The notes beneath the pieces were generated by a model, which searched no databases, had not been told where the DNA came from, and saw only the letters and a list, made by a program, of their open reading frames with translations. A program made the position numbers and the translations under genes. This document shows, piece after piece, positions 1-11,550 of a DNA stretch of 64,000 bases. Source of the DNA: Blasia pusilla (Eukaryota; Marchantiophyta; Marchantiopsida; Blasiales); the NCBI GenBank assembly GCA_050084515.1, contig CM114271.1:44702001-44766000 (forward strand), in the 5' to 3' direction. How positions within the stretch are numbered: the stretch's first letter is position 1; each line of letters begins with the position of its first letter.

Positions 1-1740
1 AGTCGCGCTATAGTTCATATGAGGGAGAGTGCTTGGCAAGAGTGTGGGGGTGGCACACTTTAGGTGTTACTTGTTTGGCACCCGTTTACCCTTATTCGAT
101 CACCAACCGCTCAAGTGGTTGATGGAGTCGGACAAGCTTACAGGGAAGCTTGCACGGTGGGCTCTTATCTTACAGGAGTATGACTTCCAGGTGGTACATA
201 GACCTGGAGTTGCCAACCTTGATGCTGATGGGTTGAGTAGGAACCCATGTACTAGCCAAGAGGATACAACAAGGGCTAGATGGTATGGCGAGGTTGATGA
301 GGAGATGGTGCCAGGTTGGCATGCATCCGCCTTTTTATGTTGGTTAGGGGTGGACTCTAGTATGGAGGACCACATGATATCTTACTCTAGTCAGAGGGTA
401 GATGGCTAGCCTTCAGATCCTAAGGTTGGAGATGATGGTACAGATCAGCGTGATATTCATGATGATGCGTTGGTGTTGGAGTTCCTACGGACCGGTAGGG
501 TGCCAAGCATAGTGAGTGCCAAGGAGCGAGACCGTGTTCTTCAACGTGCTAAGAGGTATCGATTGGAGGGAACACATATTCTCCGCGTGTGGGAGGATGG
601 TAGAGTACGAGTAGTGCCACATTTGGCTCAGAGAGAGCGCATTGTGCGACATGCCCATGAGGAGTTGGGACATTTTGGGGTAAAGCGTTTAGGATATAGC
701 TTACTCCTTGGCCAGTATTGGTGGCGTGGCATGCATACTCAGGTGCAGCAGTTGGTGTCACGTTGTATGGTTTGTGACCGGGTGAGGGCATCATTTAATG
801 CCCCTACACCACAATTACACCCCTTGCCTATTATGGGGTTGGGTTACCGTTGGAGTGTGGACTTTTGCGGGACCGTTATCGTTGGTATGCGACATCATCA
901 ATATGTGTTGGTGATGGTGGAGCACTTCTCCAAGTGGATTGAGTTGGTGGCATTACGGACAAGGCGAGTGAGGAACGGCGTATGCGTTTCTCGGATAGAG
1001 TGCTTAGTCATTTTGGTGCACCGGTGAAGTCGACCGACCAGTGGTACAGAGTTTCAGTGGTGAGTTTTGGTCTTGTGTGACAAGGCGTTGATTGATCATC
1101 GGACCACGTCTCGAGATCATCAGAGGCGGATGGTTTGGCCGAGCGTGTGGTTCAGACGGTGAAGAGGGCATTGCGCAAGTATGGCCTCTGAAGGGGCATC
1201 TTGGAGACTGGATATTCAATTGCCATGGTTAGCCATGGGTATAGGTTCGATCGCCAAGCATCCTTGGCTTCCTTCTCACCTTATTTTCTGTTCTACGGCC
1301 GAGATCCGGACTTGCCAACAAAGAATTCATCGGGAGTCTAGTGAGGTGGTGAACCTTGATGACCCGAGATGTGGATGAGGGTGTGTTCTCGCGAGCGGAG
1401 CTCTTTCGAGAGTTATGCCAATGACCTTTGAGAATCTTGCCATTGCTCAACATAGGGATACGTTGCGGTATGCAACCATTCGAGGTGGAGGTTATCGACC
1501 ATCGATTCAGAGGTTCCATGTGGGGACTATGTCTATTTGCAGCAGATTGCCCGACAACGTTGGATGTGACGGTAGGCCGCACTATTTTACGAATGCGCGA
1601 GGTGTTAGCTTCTGGAGTTCTCATGTTGGAGGGTCGTGATGGAGTTGTTTGGAAGGACCATTGCGTAATTGTGCGCCATGTCATCTTCCAAATGTGGATG
1701 GTATCATTGACCCAAGCTTAGCCATGATACGTGCTAGCTT
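1..1740 (+). mobile_element. Ty3/gypsy retrotransposon pol relic (RNase H tail and integrase)
   Basis: This is the 3' half of a decayed Ty3/gypsy pol gene. At 29-409 the frame encodes the end of the reverse transcriptase/RNase H region, with the typical DHQPLKWL block and the closing ANLDADGLSRNP block. At 470-1027 it encodes the integrase zinc-binding domain (H-H in HAHEELGHFG, C-C in CMVCDR) followed by the first catalytic aspartate in WSVDFCG. After about 1027 the frame is broken repeatedly, but integrase-like text continues in changing frames, including a second-domain stretch around 1080-1300 and a C-terminal stretch around 1440-1700. The window begins inside the element, so gag, protease and most of the reverse transcriptase are missing. 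Stops and frameshifts make it a relic. The assignment to Ty3/gypsy is firm; the clade is not. Confidence 0.9.
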
Positions 1741-1884
1741 GAGGTGCATGTTGTGTGGGTCTGCCGTAACGCGGCCCGTATGTTGGTGTGTGATCGGTGT
1801 TCTAGGGGTTGGCACATGATGTGTTTGACTCCACGTTTGGATGTCGTTCCTACTGGAAGGTGGGTTTGTCCTCGATGTACTTAG
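1741..1884 (+). pseudogene. PHD-like zinc finger at the 3' end of the gypsy pol relic
   Basis: A cysteine/histidine module follows the integrase. A Cys-x2-Cys pair lies at 1745-1756. After a frame change it is followed by LVCDRCSRGWHMMCL (1783-1827) and then a GRWVCPRC tail ending in a stop at 1882-1884. The spacing C-x2-C, C-x2-C, x4-H-x2-C, W-x-C-x2-C is that of a C4HC3 PHD finger, a histone-tail reader. The first Cys pair is in a different frame from the rest, so one indel between about 1757 and 1779 must be assumed. The position just before the 3' non-coding end suggests an integrase C-terminal targeting module, in the place where chromoviruses carry a chromodomain. That role is inference. 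Confidence 0.6.
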
Positions 1885-2055
1885 GAGAGGTAGATGACTT
1901 GATCTTTGCATGATATGGATTACAGATGTGCGACTAACGATGGGGCAACCTAGCACCCGGCCTTCTGATTCGGGCACCCAAGAAGGTGTATAGCATGTAG
2001 TAGATGTATAGGGCTACCTGGGAGTTAGAGGGACCTAACCTTGATTAGGGGGCGA

Positions 2056-2638
2056 GTTGTGATACACTTGCGTTTGTGGATACTCGCGTCTATGTTATGT
2101 ACGTATGTGAGTATGGTATGTCGATGTATGTTGTATGACGATGTGGATTCGCACGACAATTGTATCATGACCATACGGATTATGTAGAGTAGAGTATAGT
2201 GTGCTAGTAGAGGACATTCCTTATGTAGGACCGTAGTGGCTTGGTAGAGATGCGGTTCCATACATAGGATTGGGGGTTACTCAGTTGGGGGTGAGTTTCC
2301 CAGTAGGGCCCGCTCTTAGGTTGGAGGATATAAGGTGGAGTGCACTCAAAGAACAGTCAGTTCTTTGAGTTGAGCCTGTTGCGTTGGGAGTTAGCCGTGG
2401 TAGTGAGTAGAGCTCTTGGCTATGGTGTTTTCCGCAAGCTTCGACCTGGATTCTCCCATCGTGGAGTGGGTTTGGCTCGATTGTATGTGATTGTAAACGT
2501 GTTTTATGACAGTAGGTCTTTCACGGATTTCAGTTGTGGTACACTTGCGTTTGTGGATACTCTCGTCTATGTTATGTACGTATGTGAGTATGGTATGTCA
2601 GCGATGTATGTTGTATGACGATGTGGATTCGCACGACA
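2056..2638 (+). repeat. LTR-like tail of the gypsy relic with ~105-bp direct repeats at both ends
   Basis: A purine-rich tract (AGGGGGCGAG) at about 2047 is followed by a sequence starting TTGTGATACACTTGCG. This position suits a polypurine tract followed by a 3' LTR. The first ~100 bp (about 2056-2156, ending GCACGAC) recur nearly unchanged at about 2533-2638. The ~375 bp in between recur in inverted orientation at 27320-27665. The ORF at 2340-2618 lies within this repeat and is not treated as a gene. The true LTR borders are not resolved. Confidence 0.6.
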
Positions 2639-2684
2639 TCGTTATTGAAATGTAGTGGATTACTTGCCTTACGCGTTTATTCTA

Positions 2685-2852
2685 GGTGCGAACATTCAAG
2701 TCTGTTGAAACACCTTCTGGCTTGGCCTCATCACCTGTGACAAGCTCCCATAGTTCTTGACCCATGAGAAATTGTTTCATGCAAAACTTCCAAACATTGT
2801 AATTTTTCTTATCTAGCTTATCGCTTCTGATTGTTGTTGAGGAATACTCCAT
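2685..2852 (-). mobile_element. Ty1/copia gag N-terminus fragment
   Basis: Reading on the minus strand from an ATG at 2852, the frame encodes the beginning of a copia-type Gag. It contains the conserved block KLDKKNYNVWKFCM and then a QELWELVTG block, typical of the DUF4219/UBN2 region of plant copia elements. The frame is lost near 2690, where the sequence joins the LTR-like tail of the neighbouring gypsy element. The start codon is about 500 bp from the primer-binding site at 3356-3368, a normal leader length. The element is truncated; only LTR, leader and the first ~55 codons remain. Confidence 0.85.
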
Positions 2853-3355
2853 GGCGAACAATTTCACTCACAAAAATGTAATTTTAAGCTCTCTACTCTC
2901 CAATTGAAGCATAGATCACTCCTACACATAAATCGACATGAAATTTGCCAAAATTGATCACATGTATGAAAGAACTAGTCGAAATTGGCTTGTAGAGAGC
3001 AAACTCCATAACTTTTCTTTACTAATTGTACTTTCTTACACTGAAAATGCTACTGTATGAGCTCAGAATGTCAAAATCGAGCGATTTTGGATGAATTGGA
3101 AAGCTCTTGATGAGCTCTACAAGACATCAATAATAACATTTTGGCATCATTCACGTCATTGCGGATCCAGATGGCTAAAATCGACCGAGAAAGCCTTCAT
3201 AAATGCCTCCAAAGTTTTATCACCGTCAAAGCTCCACCTGAAATTTGTACCCACTGAGCTCTGAACAAAATTTCTTTCTCCCAAATTGAAATTGTGCCTT
3301 CTCTTGCCTCTCTTCTCTCCTCAAATACCAAGAATTTCAAGTGATGTTCTTCTAT

Positions 3356-3368
3356 CGTTTTGATACCA
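3356..3368 (-). other. Primer-binding site for initiator-Met tRNA (copia element)
   Basis: On the minus strand the sequence reads TGGTATCAAAACG. The first eight bases match the usual plant copia primer-binding site, which is complementary to the 3' end of initiator methionine tRNA. It directly follows a CA dinucleotide at 3369-3370, as expected at the 3' end of a 5' LTR. It therefore fixes the orientation and the LTR/leader border of the copia fragment. Confidence 0.8.
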
Positions 3369-3610
3369 TGTGGAAAACTGCTAAAGAAGCATAACTGGTG
3401 GGAAACGGCTCTCATACTCACATACCACCATGGTAAGCAAAATTTGCAATGAGAGAATGAGTGGAGGCTGACCCTCTTCATAATTATATAGGGTATGTAC
3501 AAGAAACCCTAACCCTAACCCTAACCTTAACCATAGTCTCGAATTAGACTAACTGTGATTAACTAACCCTAGTTAAGATAATCGCGCTTAACTGACTAAC
3601 CAAGATTAAG
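3369..3610 (-). mobile_element. 5' LTR of the copia fragment
   Basis: The stretch upstream (on the minus strand) of the primer-binding site is the copia 5' LTR. It ends CA at the primer-binding site and contains a TATA-like CCTATATAATT on the minus strand near 3483-3493. It also contains three tandem CCCTAA units (3503-3530). The outer border is not defined; about 3610 is an estimate, because gypsy-derived sequence begins by about 3640. Confidence 0.5.
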
Positions 3611-3639
3611 CTTCCCTACTTTGTGTGAGTACCAAATAT

Positions 3640-4150
3640 AGCACTTCAGGTGTCTCATGAGCTTGACTGTAACTCAATCTTCAATATTTTCTATGCAAGT
3701 GCACATAATCTTCAAAATGGAATCCCCTAATTCTTGGATGATAACATCTTCTACGAATAGTCACATAACCGAATATATCTCTATCTTGGGAAATAGCTAA
3801 GTTCTTAATTTTTTTGCGCTTTGCTCTAAAAAAATAAATTTACCCTCTAAGAACATGCTTGCGCCCAAACAACCTGATCATCAAGGTCCAACACCTCTAC
3901 CATATTATGTCAAATAGTTGTAGGTAAGTCTATCTCTCTTCCATAGAGCAGATGGTATGGTAAAAATTAAACAAAGAATGCATGTTGATTAAAGTGATAA
4001 TCCATAGCCAACCATGATAGTTGTTTGTCCCACTCCCTTAAATATCCCTAATGCAAGCCATACTTGTATAACTCTCTCTTCACCAACCGTACCACTCTTT
4101 CCACTAGTCCATCCACCTCAACATAATCCCTAGACATGTTGCAGTGATTT
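3640..4150 (-). mobile_element. Ty3/gypsy integrase fragment
   Basis: The minus strand encodes a decayed gypsy integrase. A block reading TTSRDYVEVDGLVERVV lies near 4090-4140, followed by KRELYKYGL, then SWLAMDYHFNQHAF and LLYGREIDLPT. Farther down comes AISQDRDIFGYVTIR and HFEDYVHL. The same order of blocks is seen in the plus-strand relic at about 1080-1540, so both belong to one family. Stops interrupt the frame. It is wedged between the copia LTR and the Helitron relic. Confidence 0.75.
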
Positions 4151-4439
4151 ATCAACGCTGATCATACAAGGTGTGAAACTTCCCTTTGAACTCGATACAA
4201 GGTGAACCATTTCCTTGCTCACCTTGGCTTGATCATATACTATACATCCGGCTAAAATTATTTTAACCTCAATATGAATGTGATGCCACTTATATTAAAC
4301 CTAGAGTAAGCTAGAAGTAAGCTTTACTCTAAAATGCCCCACCTCCTCATACGCATGTTGCACAACACTTGCTCATTGGGAAGGATGAGGCACTATCTGT
4401 ACTCTATCATCCTCTCGTACTGGTAACATGGCTTGGACA

Positions 4440-7400
4440 ATTTTCGGACAATCAGCATCACGAACAACAGGGAAGGACTTGACAAAAATCTCCACCAAGA
4501 ATAATAATCTTTCCACCAAATGGAACCTCTCTTAAGTGATCCAACACTAATCCCAAAATATCTTGCAATGTACCGTTACTTCCCGTGGTTGCTCTATTTT
4601 TGTGTTTCCGCCCTGACCATCCTTAGGGCACTTAGTGGTGTAAGGTCCTTGCGCACTTTATGCCTACGGCTTACGGATGCCGTTCTCATCCGAATATCTT
4701 ACTTTGTGGGGAGAAAGCAGCGCCATTCTTTTTGAACGAAACCCGGTTTTCGAAGGGCTCGAGATGCAAAGCTTTAGACGAATGGCCCAAAGAAGACGAG
4801 ATACTTTGAGAGTCCGTGACAGCCTAAAAAACATGATGATGAGTCATAGATGCTTCATCCCATGTGATAAGCTTAGCATTTCGGATGACGCGTGCCTCGT
4901 TACTATTAACTCGTATCTTGCAAGATATAAGGAATGAATTTTTATACTTGAAGAAATTGAAGAAAGTAAAAAAATAATAATTCATTGCAATGGGAAATAG
5001 ACTTTGGTTCTTACTTGCAAGTAGAACTTTCATCCACATTAATCAAAATCTTGAAGCGAGAATGTGCAGTACGACCTCCTTCCAACAATAAAGTTGCTAT
5101 CCGAGAGGAGGCAACAGTCAATGCAATACCTCTTTTACACCGTACTTTAAAGAAGGAGATTGTATAGAAATTTTTTCCCTGTTCCACCCAGGCCGTCGAT
5201 AAAAAATAATTTTGCCTACAAAGACATGATGAGGTATGATATTAGTTATCATATTGATAGTTTTCTTTAAGAAATTGAAGAAGTTCATAGTGATAAAAGC
5301 TTTCATTTCCTTACCAAAGGTCAAACATTTTCACTCAACTTCTCAAGTTATTCATGCACAACATCCCAAACAACACCCTGACTTGGATTCACTAATGCCT
5401 CTTCTAGAAATAACTTCTTGATGTAACTCTTCTGTATTTTGTACAATCTCATATTCTGAAGATGCGAAGTTGAAATATTTTTTTCTTGGAAGATGGATTG
5501 GAGGATGTTAAGGAAGTCTAACAATTTCTTCCCTTCAGTCTCCAAGTGGTAGTGAATATCCAACAATGCATGATTTATGATATCTGCATTTAGAGGGAGA
5601 TCTGGAATTCTTGTTCTCTATGCACAGATATGCAAAGAATAAGCACATAAGAAGTTTGAAACAATTAAAATGTGAAGAAAGGGAACATAGTCAAGAAGGA
5701 ATATGTGTAGGTTTACCTGACGTTTGTCGTATAAGAGATCCTCAGTAAGATGGATTTTAAAGTCATTCCACAATTCAGCTGGCCTAGTTGGCGTATTATA
5801 TGCCAAAATAATGACACAGAGTTGTGGAAACGATGGACCTCCACGAATCTAAAAAGCTTCTTGCAAGCAAAGTGTAACCTCCCTATCATCCTCTAAGAGT
5901 CCTAATTGGATAACAACCTCTTTGAAAGTTGGATACAATACTCCATGCACGATCCTTAAATCTTCATGCGTACTTGCACCTCGAAAATGATGAAGAAGCA
6001 ATCGCAACCAATGATGCTCACCATCGCCAGAGAAAATAAGCTTTTACTATAAGATATTTCGGAAGCAATACTTCAAGATACAAACTATGGAATATAAGTC
6101 AATTAGCTTTGAAATGGAAAGGAAAGAATGGTTGACTTAAGATATGCAGTATTTTTGAAAATATGTACCTGGATGAGTGAGATGTAGCCGACGAATAGGA
6201 TAACCACAACCATGTGTTCCTTGCACACGATGAAACCACATTTTCTTTGTCCAAGTATAATGTGAAGGAAACTCAAGATATAGATACTTGTGGGCAAAAA
6301 GACCCAAACGGTTGGTTGCAAACCATGCCATTAAAGTTGTATCCCTATTTCTTTGTAAAATATTTAGAGGTAGTTCATTATCATTAAAATATACAATTTT
6401 TACATATGGGAGATGAACAACCAATCTCACAATACTTGGTTGCTCTGAATGCAAGCTGAACTTGAAAATTTTCTGACATGCTTCTGAGGTTGAAATATAC
6501 CAATGCAAGAACAAAACAAAATAAGAATTTGTTAGTATGAAAAACATTTCATGAACATGAAGACTATTGTCATATGGGAATACATAGATCCTCACCTTGC
6601 ATCTTGGTATTGTGTTGTCTCATCTAACGCCAAGCGTTGTTGTAGCAGTACTTGAGCTCTTAGACATCCCAAATGTCACCGCATATGATCCCTTGTATCC
6701 ATATTTGCAGAAGTATTTTACGGCAGATATATTATTTGTGATCTCTAAATTAATATGACAATCGAATAGAGTGCACAACATACGATTACATGGCACAACC
6801 CTACGATTATCCAAAGGTTGATTACGATTCATGATCTTCATGCCATTATCTAAGGTGGCCATCACGGTGCAAATCCCTCTTTTGAAACTCCATCACATGA
6901 ATGCATCCAACAACTTTACCCAAAATATGTTTCTTCACAATCAGTCACAATAACTCCTTTCTCTCTATTTTTTTCTGGAAAAATTATACGACCAAGTCAA
7001 GATGATCGACAATTGTTTGACCCAGTAGTAATGCTAATGTAATCTCCACCCAATTTGGGTTGCACGTCATTGTCACGAAATAATCAGGCTTTCCAAAATG
7101 CCTAAAAATGGCCATGGCATCGTGATATAATTGATGCATATGTCATGGATCTCTAGTAAATGAAGATGGAAACAAAATACGTCTCCCAAATGTCTTACCA
7201 TCTCCATCACACCTAACCATAGCGTCTTTCACACATCTGTATAATTTAGATCGTCACTCCTTTTGATTTAAACGAACCCAACATAATGGTTGCATCTCTA
7301 TGGTCGCATATTAGCATATACTCTTACTAGAGTGGGCTACTTAGTGGGTACCTCCACCATATACTCTTGGGTAAGTCTTCCAAAACAAAGAAATAGATTG

Positions 7401-8350
7401 TCATCATCCACACCAATATGTGTATGAAGACAAAAGCTCGCAAATTGCAAGGGAGTAATACTTTTAGTCTTCTCTACCCCCATAGGTTGATTGTCTTCAT
7501 CGTGGACTATATCTTTGTCGAGAAAGTCATTTTTATCATGCCTATCTCCTTGGATATTTTCCTCTGATTCCCTCTGTGAAGACATGTTCGATGAATCTGT
7601 CCAATTTCCATAAGGTATTCCAAGATGCCAACATGCTTCACCGTAGATAAATAGCAAAATAAAGTGCAAAGGAATATATGCCTCATTCAAGTATGATATG
7701 CGATGAACTCCTCCGCCATGTCATTGAAGAATAATATTAGGGGAGTGCATAGTCTGACTCCCATCACCTAGAAATATAGCAACAACTTTTGAAGCAACAT
7801 GAAAGCTATATCGTTTAGCCTCAAGGCCCCTCTTACTTGCCCTCAGAATGATTTGCATGTTTGGGAAGGTCAATCCATTACAAATGTTGGAAATATCCTT
7901 GCATACGGATTACATTCGTGCAACATGTTTTGTAAACCTTTTAAGATGTCAGTTCAAAGCCTATCAGACATGCTCCTTTCTCAATTCTCAATTTCATGAT
8001 TTGTATCATGAATGTATAATTGCGCAAATTGGGGATGTTGTCCCTCATTTGGATGAACTGGACCAACATAATGATAAAATTTACCTTGAATAGTAAAGTG
8101 TTTTATGCCACCCAATTGTTGTTTGACTTGTACTCTAGTTGATGCCAATTGAAAGGCTGAATTATATGCCCGAGCGTTGGTAAGAAAAATTATGGCTCTT
8201 CACCCCAACACTAGATATCAATAAAGCCAAGAATAAAGGTAATGGCTTTAAGAAGGGCATTTGTACCTTCCCATGCTCACAACACATAGTAAAAGGTGAG
8301 TTTCAAAACTTTGAGTTCTTCACCTTCTCGCATTTCCAATGCAATGCTTT
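4440..8350 (-). mobile_element. Autonomous Helitron relic (RepHel Rep/helicase reading frame)
   Basis: The minus strand carries the successive blocks of a plant Helitron RepHel protein, broken by stops and frameshifts. An N-terminal Helitron-like domain lies near 7990-8190 (NARAYNSAF, then FTIQGKFYHYVGP). A Rep region follows, with LFLCFGRLTQEYMV near 7365-7410 and TMTCNPNWVEIT near 7045-7076. The linker at about 6170-6480 contains VRLVVHLP and MAWFATNR. The SF1/Pif1 helicase has Walker A GLGGTGK (about 5165-5205), Walker B LITWDEASM (about 4846-4875) and motif III GGDFCQVLP (about 4465-4500). The Rep HUH motif reads LHRDGH instead of the usual PHAH, so replication-initiator activity is lost. 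Later helicase motifs and a 3' Helitron terminus were not found. Confidence 0.88.
7315..7368. mobile_element. Short insertion with 11-bp direct repeats inside the Helitron Rep frame
   Basis: The 11-mer CATATACTCTT occurs at 7315-7325 and again at 7358-7368. The 32 bp between them interrupt the otherwise collinear Rep reading frame between EYMV and YANMRP. A core of this insert, GAGTGGGCTACTTAGTGGG, recurs at about 11016-11034. The layout looks like a miniature transposon remnant with an 11-bp target-site duplication, a length compatible with Mutator-like elements. Confidence 0.5.
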
Positions 8351-8892
8351 ACATGAATGAAAATCATGTGTCATAGAACCTAAAGTATATCGACTAGTTG
8401 ATACACACATACTCCCTTTCGAGTAGGTTTTTCATGTCGCTCTCCATAAAGTTTTGAGTTCGTCCAATATTTAATAAGGTATTGACTTTTCCCGGAATAG
8501 TCCTTTGTGTCATATATCCATTCTCCATAGTTGAGTGACATTCTAACATATTCAAAACACTGGAAAAAAGTACACAATGATAAACAATAGTAAATAACTT
8601 TTCAAAGTTGTACATCAAGGAAGGAAGAGAAGAAGATGAACAAAAAAGGAAATAAAATAACGGTACATAGGGAAGGTTGCCAACGTCGGAGATGTTTGAA
8701 TGGGCAAGGTATTTGCTTCTTCAACATTGCATTGTTCTTGAAAATGAAGACTTGTTTGCACCCCATATTGGAGGTCTTCAGTAGGAGGCCTCCATTTGTA
8801 ATATGCTCAAGATAAGAAAAAAAGATTTGCAAATTTCTTGTGTATAATAGACTTAGGAGAGTAAAAAAATACAACCGAGAAGCTTAAATTTT

Positions 8893-9120
8893 TTGAGAAA
8901 AAAAATCTTCTCCCCTTTTCAAGAGGTTACGTCCTTGCTTGAGGAAGAGCTATGTTTACCGAGATGTTTATATCATTCAGAAGTGCATTATCTTGAAACA
9001 TAATTATTGAGAAAAAAACCTTCTCCCCTTTTCAAGAGGTTGCGTCCTTGCTCCAGGAAGAGCTATGTTTATCGAGATGTTTATATCATTGAGAAGTGCA
9101 TTATCTTGAAACATAATTAT
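8893..9120. repeat. 114-bp tandem duplication
   Basis: Two adjacent copies (8893-9006 and 9007-9120) share the series TTGAGAAAAAAA, CCCCTTTTCAAGAGGTT, GAAGAGCTATGTTT and GCATTATCTTGAAACATAA, with only scattered differences. They lie in the presumed 5' coding part of the Helitron relic. Confidence 0.85.
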
Positions 9121-9399
9121 TTGAACATCTTGTTGGGGAATCAATCTCGAAGATTCAATACCAACATGAAGTTCTTTTCGTTTCCTATAATATTCTTGTT
9201 GATATTCTCGCCTTCTCTCTATTTGTAGAGTATTATTTTGGACACATTTAATGCATTTCCACCTTTGTGCTTCCGCATGTAAAACCTTCTGAATATAGCG
9301 TATATCCTTAGGGTTTAAAAGAATTGGAAGTACAAGAAAAGTGAAAAAAATTAACATGGGTATGTTGAAGTACGTAAAGCATGTCGAAAAAAACCTCAC
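9004..9399 (-). mobile_element. Probable N-terminal coding remnant of the Helitron
   Basis: A minus-strand frame of 131 residues contains the basic block RRREYQQEYYRKRKE, reminiscent of the arginine/tyrosine-rich N-terminal leader of many plant Helitron proteins. It lies upstream of, and in the same orientation as, the RepHel relic. It overlaps the 114-bp duplication, so it is not an intact gene. The link to the Helitron is inferred from position and composition. Confidence 0.4.
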
Positions 9400-10399
9400 A
9401 AATTCAAATGAAATGAGAGTATATAGGGGATCGGGAAAGATGCAAACATTGGAGATATGTGAATTGTTGATGCAATATGAATTTGAAGATTGTTCTCACA
9501 ATGGGTGCTTCCTTGTGAAATCCGCATGGTGTCATACAGTTACAAGAAAAGCATAATGGGCTAACTTTGATTTTTTACGCGCAACAGAATATGGAAGAAA
9601 AACGAAACTAAAACTTAAATTGAAAAATAGGCATGCTAACTTGCGTTGTTATGAGCAACATTATATGAAAGAAAAATGGAATTGAAAATTTCCATATAGA
9701 GATTTTCAGAAGAATTTTCTCACTTAAATAAACACACATGATCTCCTCTTGAATTGCAGTCATCGAAGGTTCGTCACATGCAATTATCATTGTTTGAGGA
9801 TGAAGTATCTCCATGTCATTCCGAATTCCATTCTCGAGAATACTATTTACTTCTACTTGTCTCAAGGGAATGACATTAGAAGTTCATTACCAAATTGATG
9901 TGCTCTCCTTTTCCTTTTATATTGACAATTATATTCTTTGCTCTTATCTCGTTGGAGAAAACCTTGTTCGAGTCGATTAATTCATTTTCTCCTTTGACCT
10001 ATGGCACGCATGTTCTTGCAAATGTTGCCTAAATCCTTAGGGTTTGAGAGAATTGAAAGTCTATAATATGCAAAAAAGTGAATATCAGACAACATGTTTT
10101 GGATGGCTTCACTATCCAAAAATATTTCCTATTTTTTTTTGAAATGAAATGAGCATGCATGTAGAAGATGACACGTGTTAAAGATCCTTGGGTAGTCGAA
10201 TTTTTTTTTCCTTCACAAAGTGTATGTTCCTTTGGGATTGAATCCCTTGTTCTCTTTTTCCTCTCGATAACAAGAAGTTGTAGGTTTGTCAAGTCGATGT
10301 ACAACTGGAATGTTGGTGATGTCCTAAAGAGTTCTCAGTCTTTCTGGTAGCCTTGATGATCTAAGGAAGTTACCCATCTGCACATGTACGGAAAGAAAA

Positions 10400-11550
10400 A
10401 AAATTCATGAAATGAAATTAAATTGTGAAGAATTTGTGCTCAAAGAACGAAATGAAATGAAATTTTTGCACTTGAAGGAATAAATTACAAAATTGGAAAT
10501 AAGGAAAAGAAAAAAGGAAAGTGATTTTTTGCATTGAAATGAAAATTATTTCCAAAAAAAACCACGATATAGTTAAGAAAAAACAAAAAGGAAAAGAATA
10601 GGCTCCAAAATAGTAAAAATAGATTTTAAATACTATTAAAAGCTCAAATTTCTTCTCGGGCTAATCTAAGCCATTCGACTTAGGGCCAGGAAGATTGAAG
10701 GCATCTACTATCAAGGCTAATCTTGGCCTTTCATCTTATAGCTAGGTAGATCGACGACCACTACACTCATAGCCATTTGGAAATTTGAATACTCGAGTTT
10801 TGGGTTTGGTGAGTTGAAAGCTAGGTCAGGATCGAGGCTTTGTCAAGCTGTACTATTTTGTCACCCGAGTATGGGTTGATTTTTATATGGTAAGGATGGT
10901 AGCGGAATTTGTAGTCTTCAATCCAGGGAGGGGATAATGTATTAATTGGTTTGGTGGCCGAGAAAGATCTTCGATCTTGGATTATATCTTATCATAGGAG
11001 TTATTTTTAGTGGAGTGGGCTACTTAGTGGGGTTATTATTTCGGGAAGAAGTGGGCCGTGTATTAAGAGCCACCACCACCCCACTCTAATTTTAGTTACT
11101 GTCCAATAAGAGGGAATTGGAGTGGAGGAGTGGGAGTTTAATGGTCTTGGGGTGCACTTGGAACTTCTTATGAGCATGTAAAACACTGAACTCGAACTTG
11201 CACACTTGCCTATTGTCTCCTACAAGAGTCTTGCACCTTCAGCACTGCACTTTTTAGAATTCAGATTTGGGCTTCAGCATTCAGGATCAGGCTTCACAGT
11301 GAGCATTCATACACAAGAGTCATTGTAATTCATTTTTCTTTATTGGTGCAAATTGGATGAAGGAGGCTTTGCTCATTCATATGTGACAAGCTATAATATT
11401 GAAATCAAACATGTCTAATGTTGATGTTTCATTTCATATGTAGGTGAAATCTGCAACCAAAACATTGGGTGTTGCAAGATTTTCATGCTCTACAGTTGTA
11501 AGTAAGACTACTACTCCAGCATGAAGACAAAATAGTTATAGTCCGTTATC
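10400..11550. other. AT-rich spacer without recognisable gene
   Basis: No supported reading frame was seen. The stretch contains a second copy of the 19-bp core found in the short insertion at 7326-7357 (here about 11016-11034). Nearby is a CCACCACCACCCCACTC run that is loosely complementary to it. If the Helitron 5' end is at 13444, this is internal Helitron DNA. Confidence 0.4.

Noticed and set aside
2340-2618. 92-codon frame repeated at 27292-27489
   Set aside because: The protein-level identity only reflects DNA identity of the LTR-like repeat. There is no evidence of a real peptide.
3503-3530. Three CCCTAA units, telomere-like
   Set aside because: They lie inside the copia LTR next to its TATA-like box. 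The unit is not the usual plant CCCTAAA, and there is no longer array, so this is not a chromosome end or interstitial telomere.
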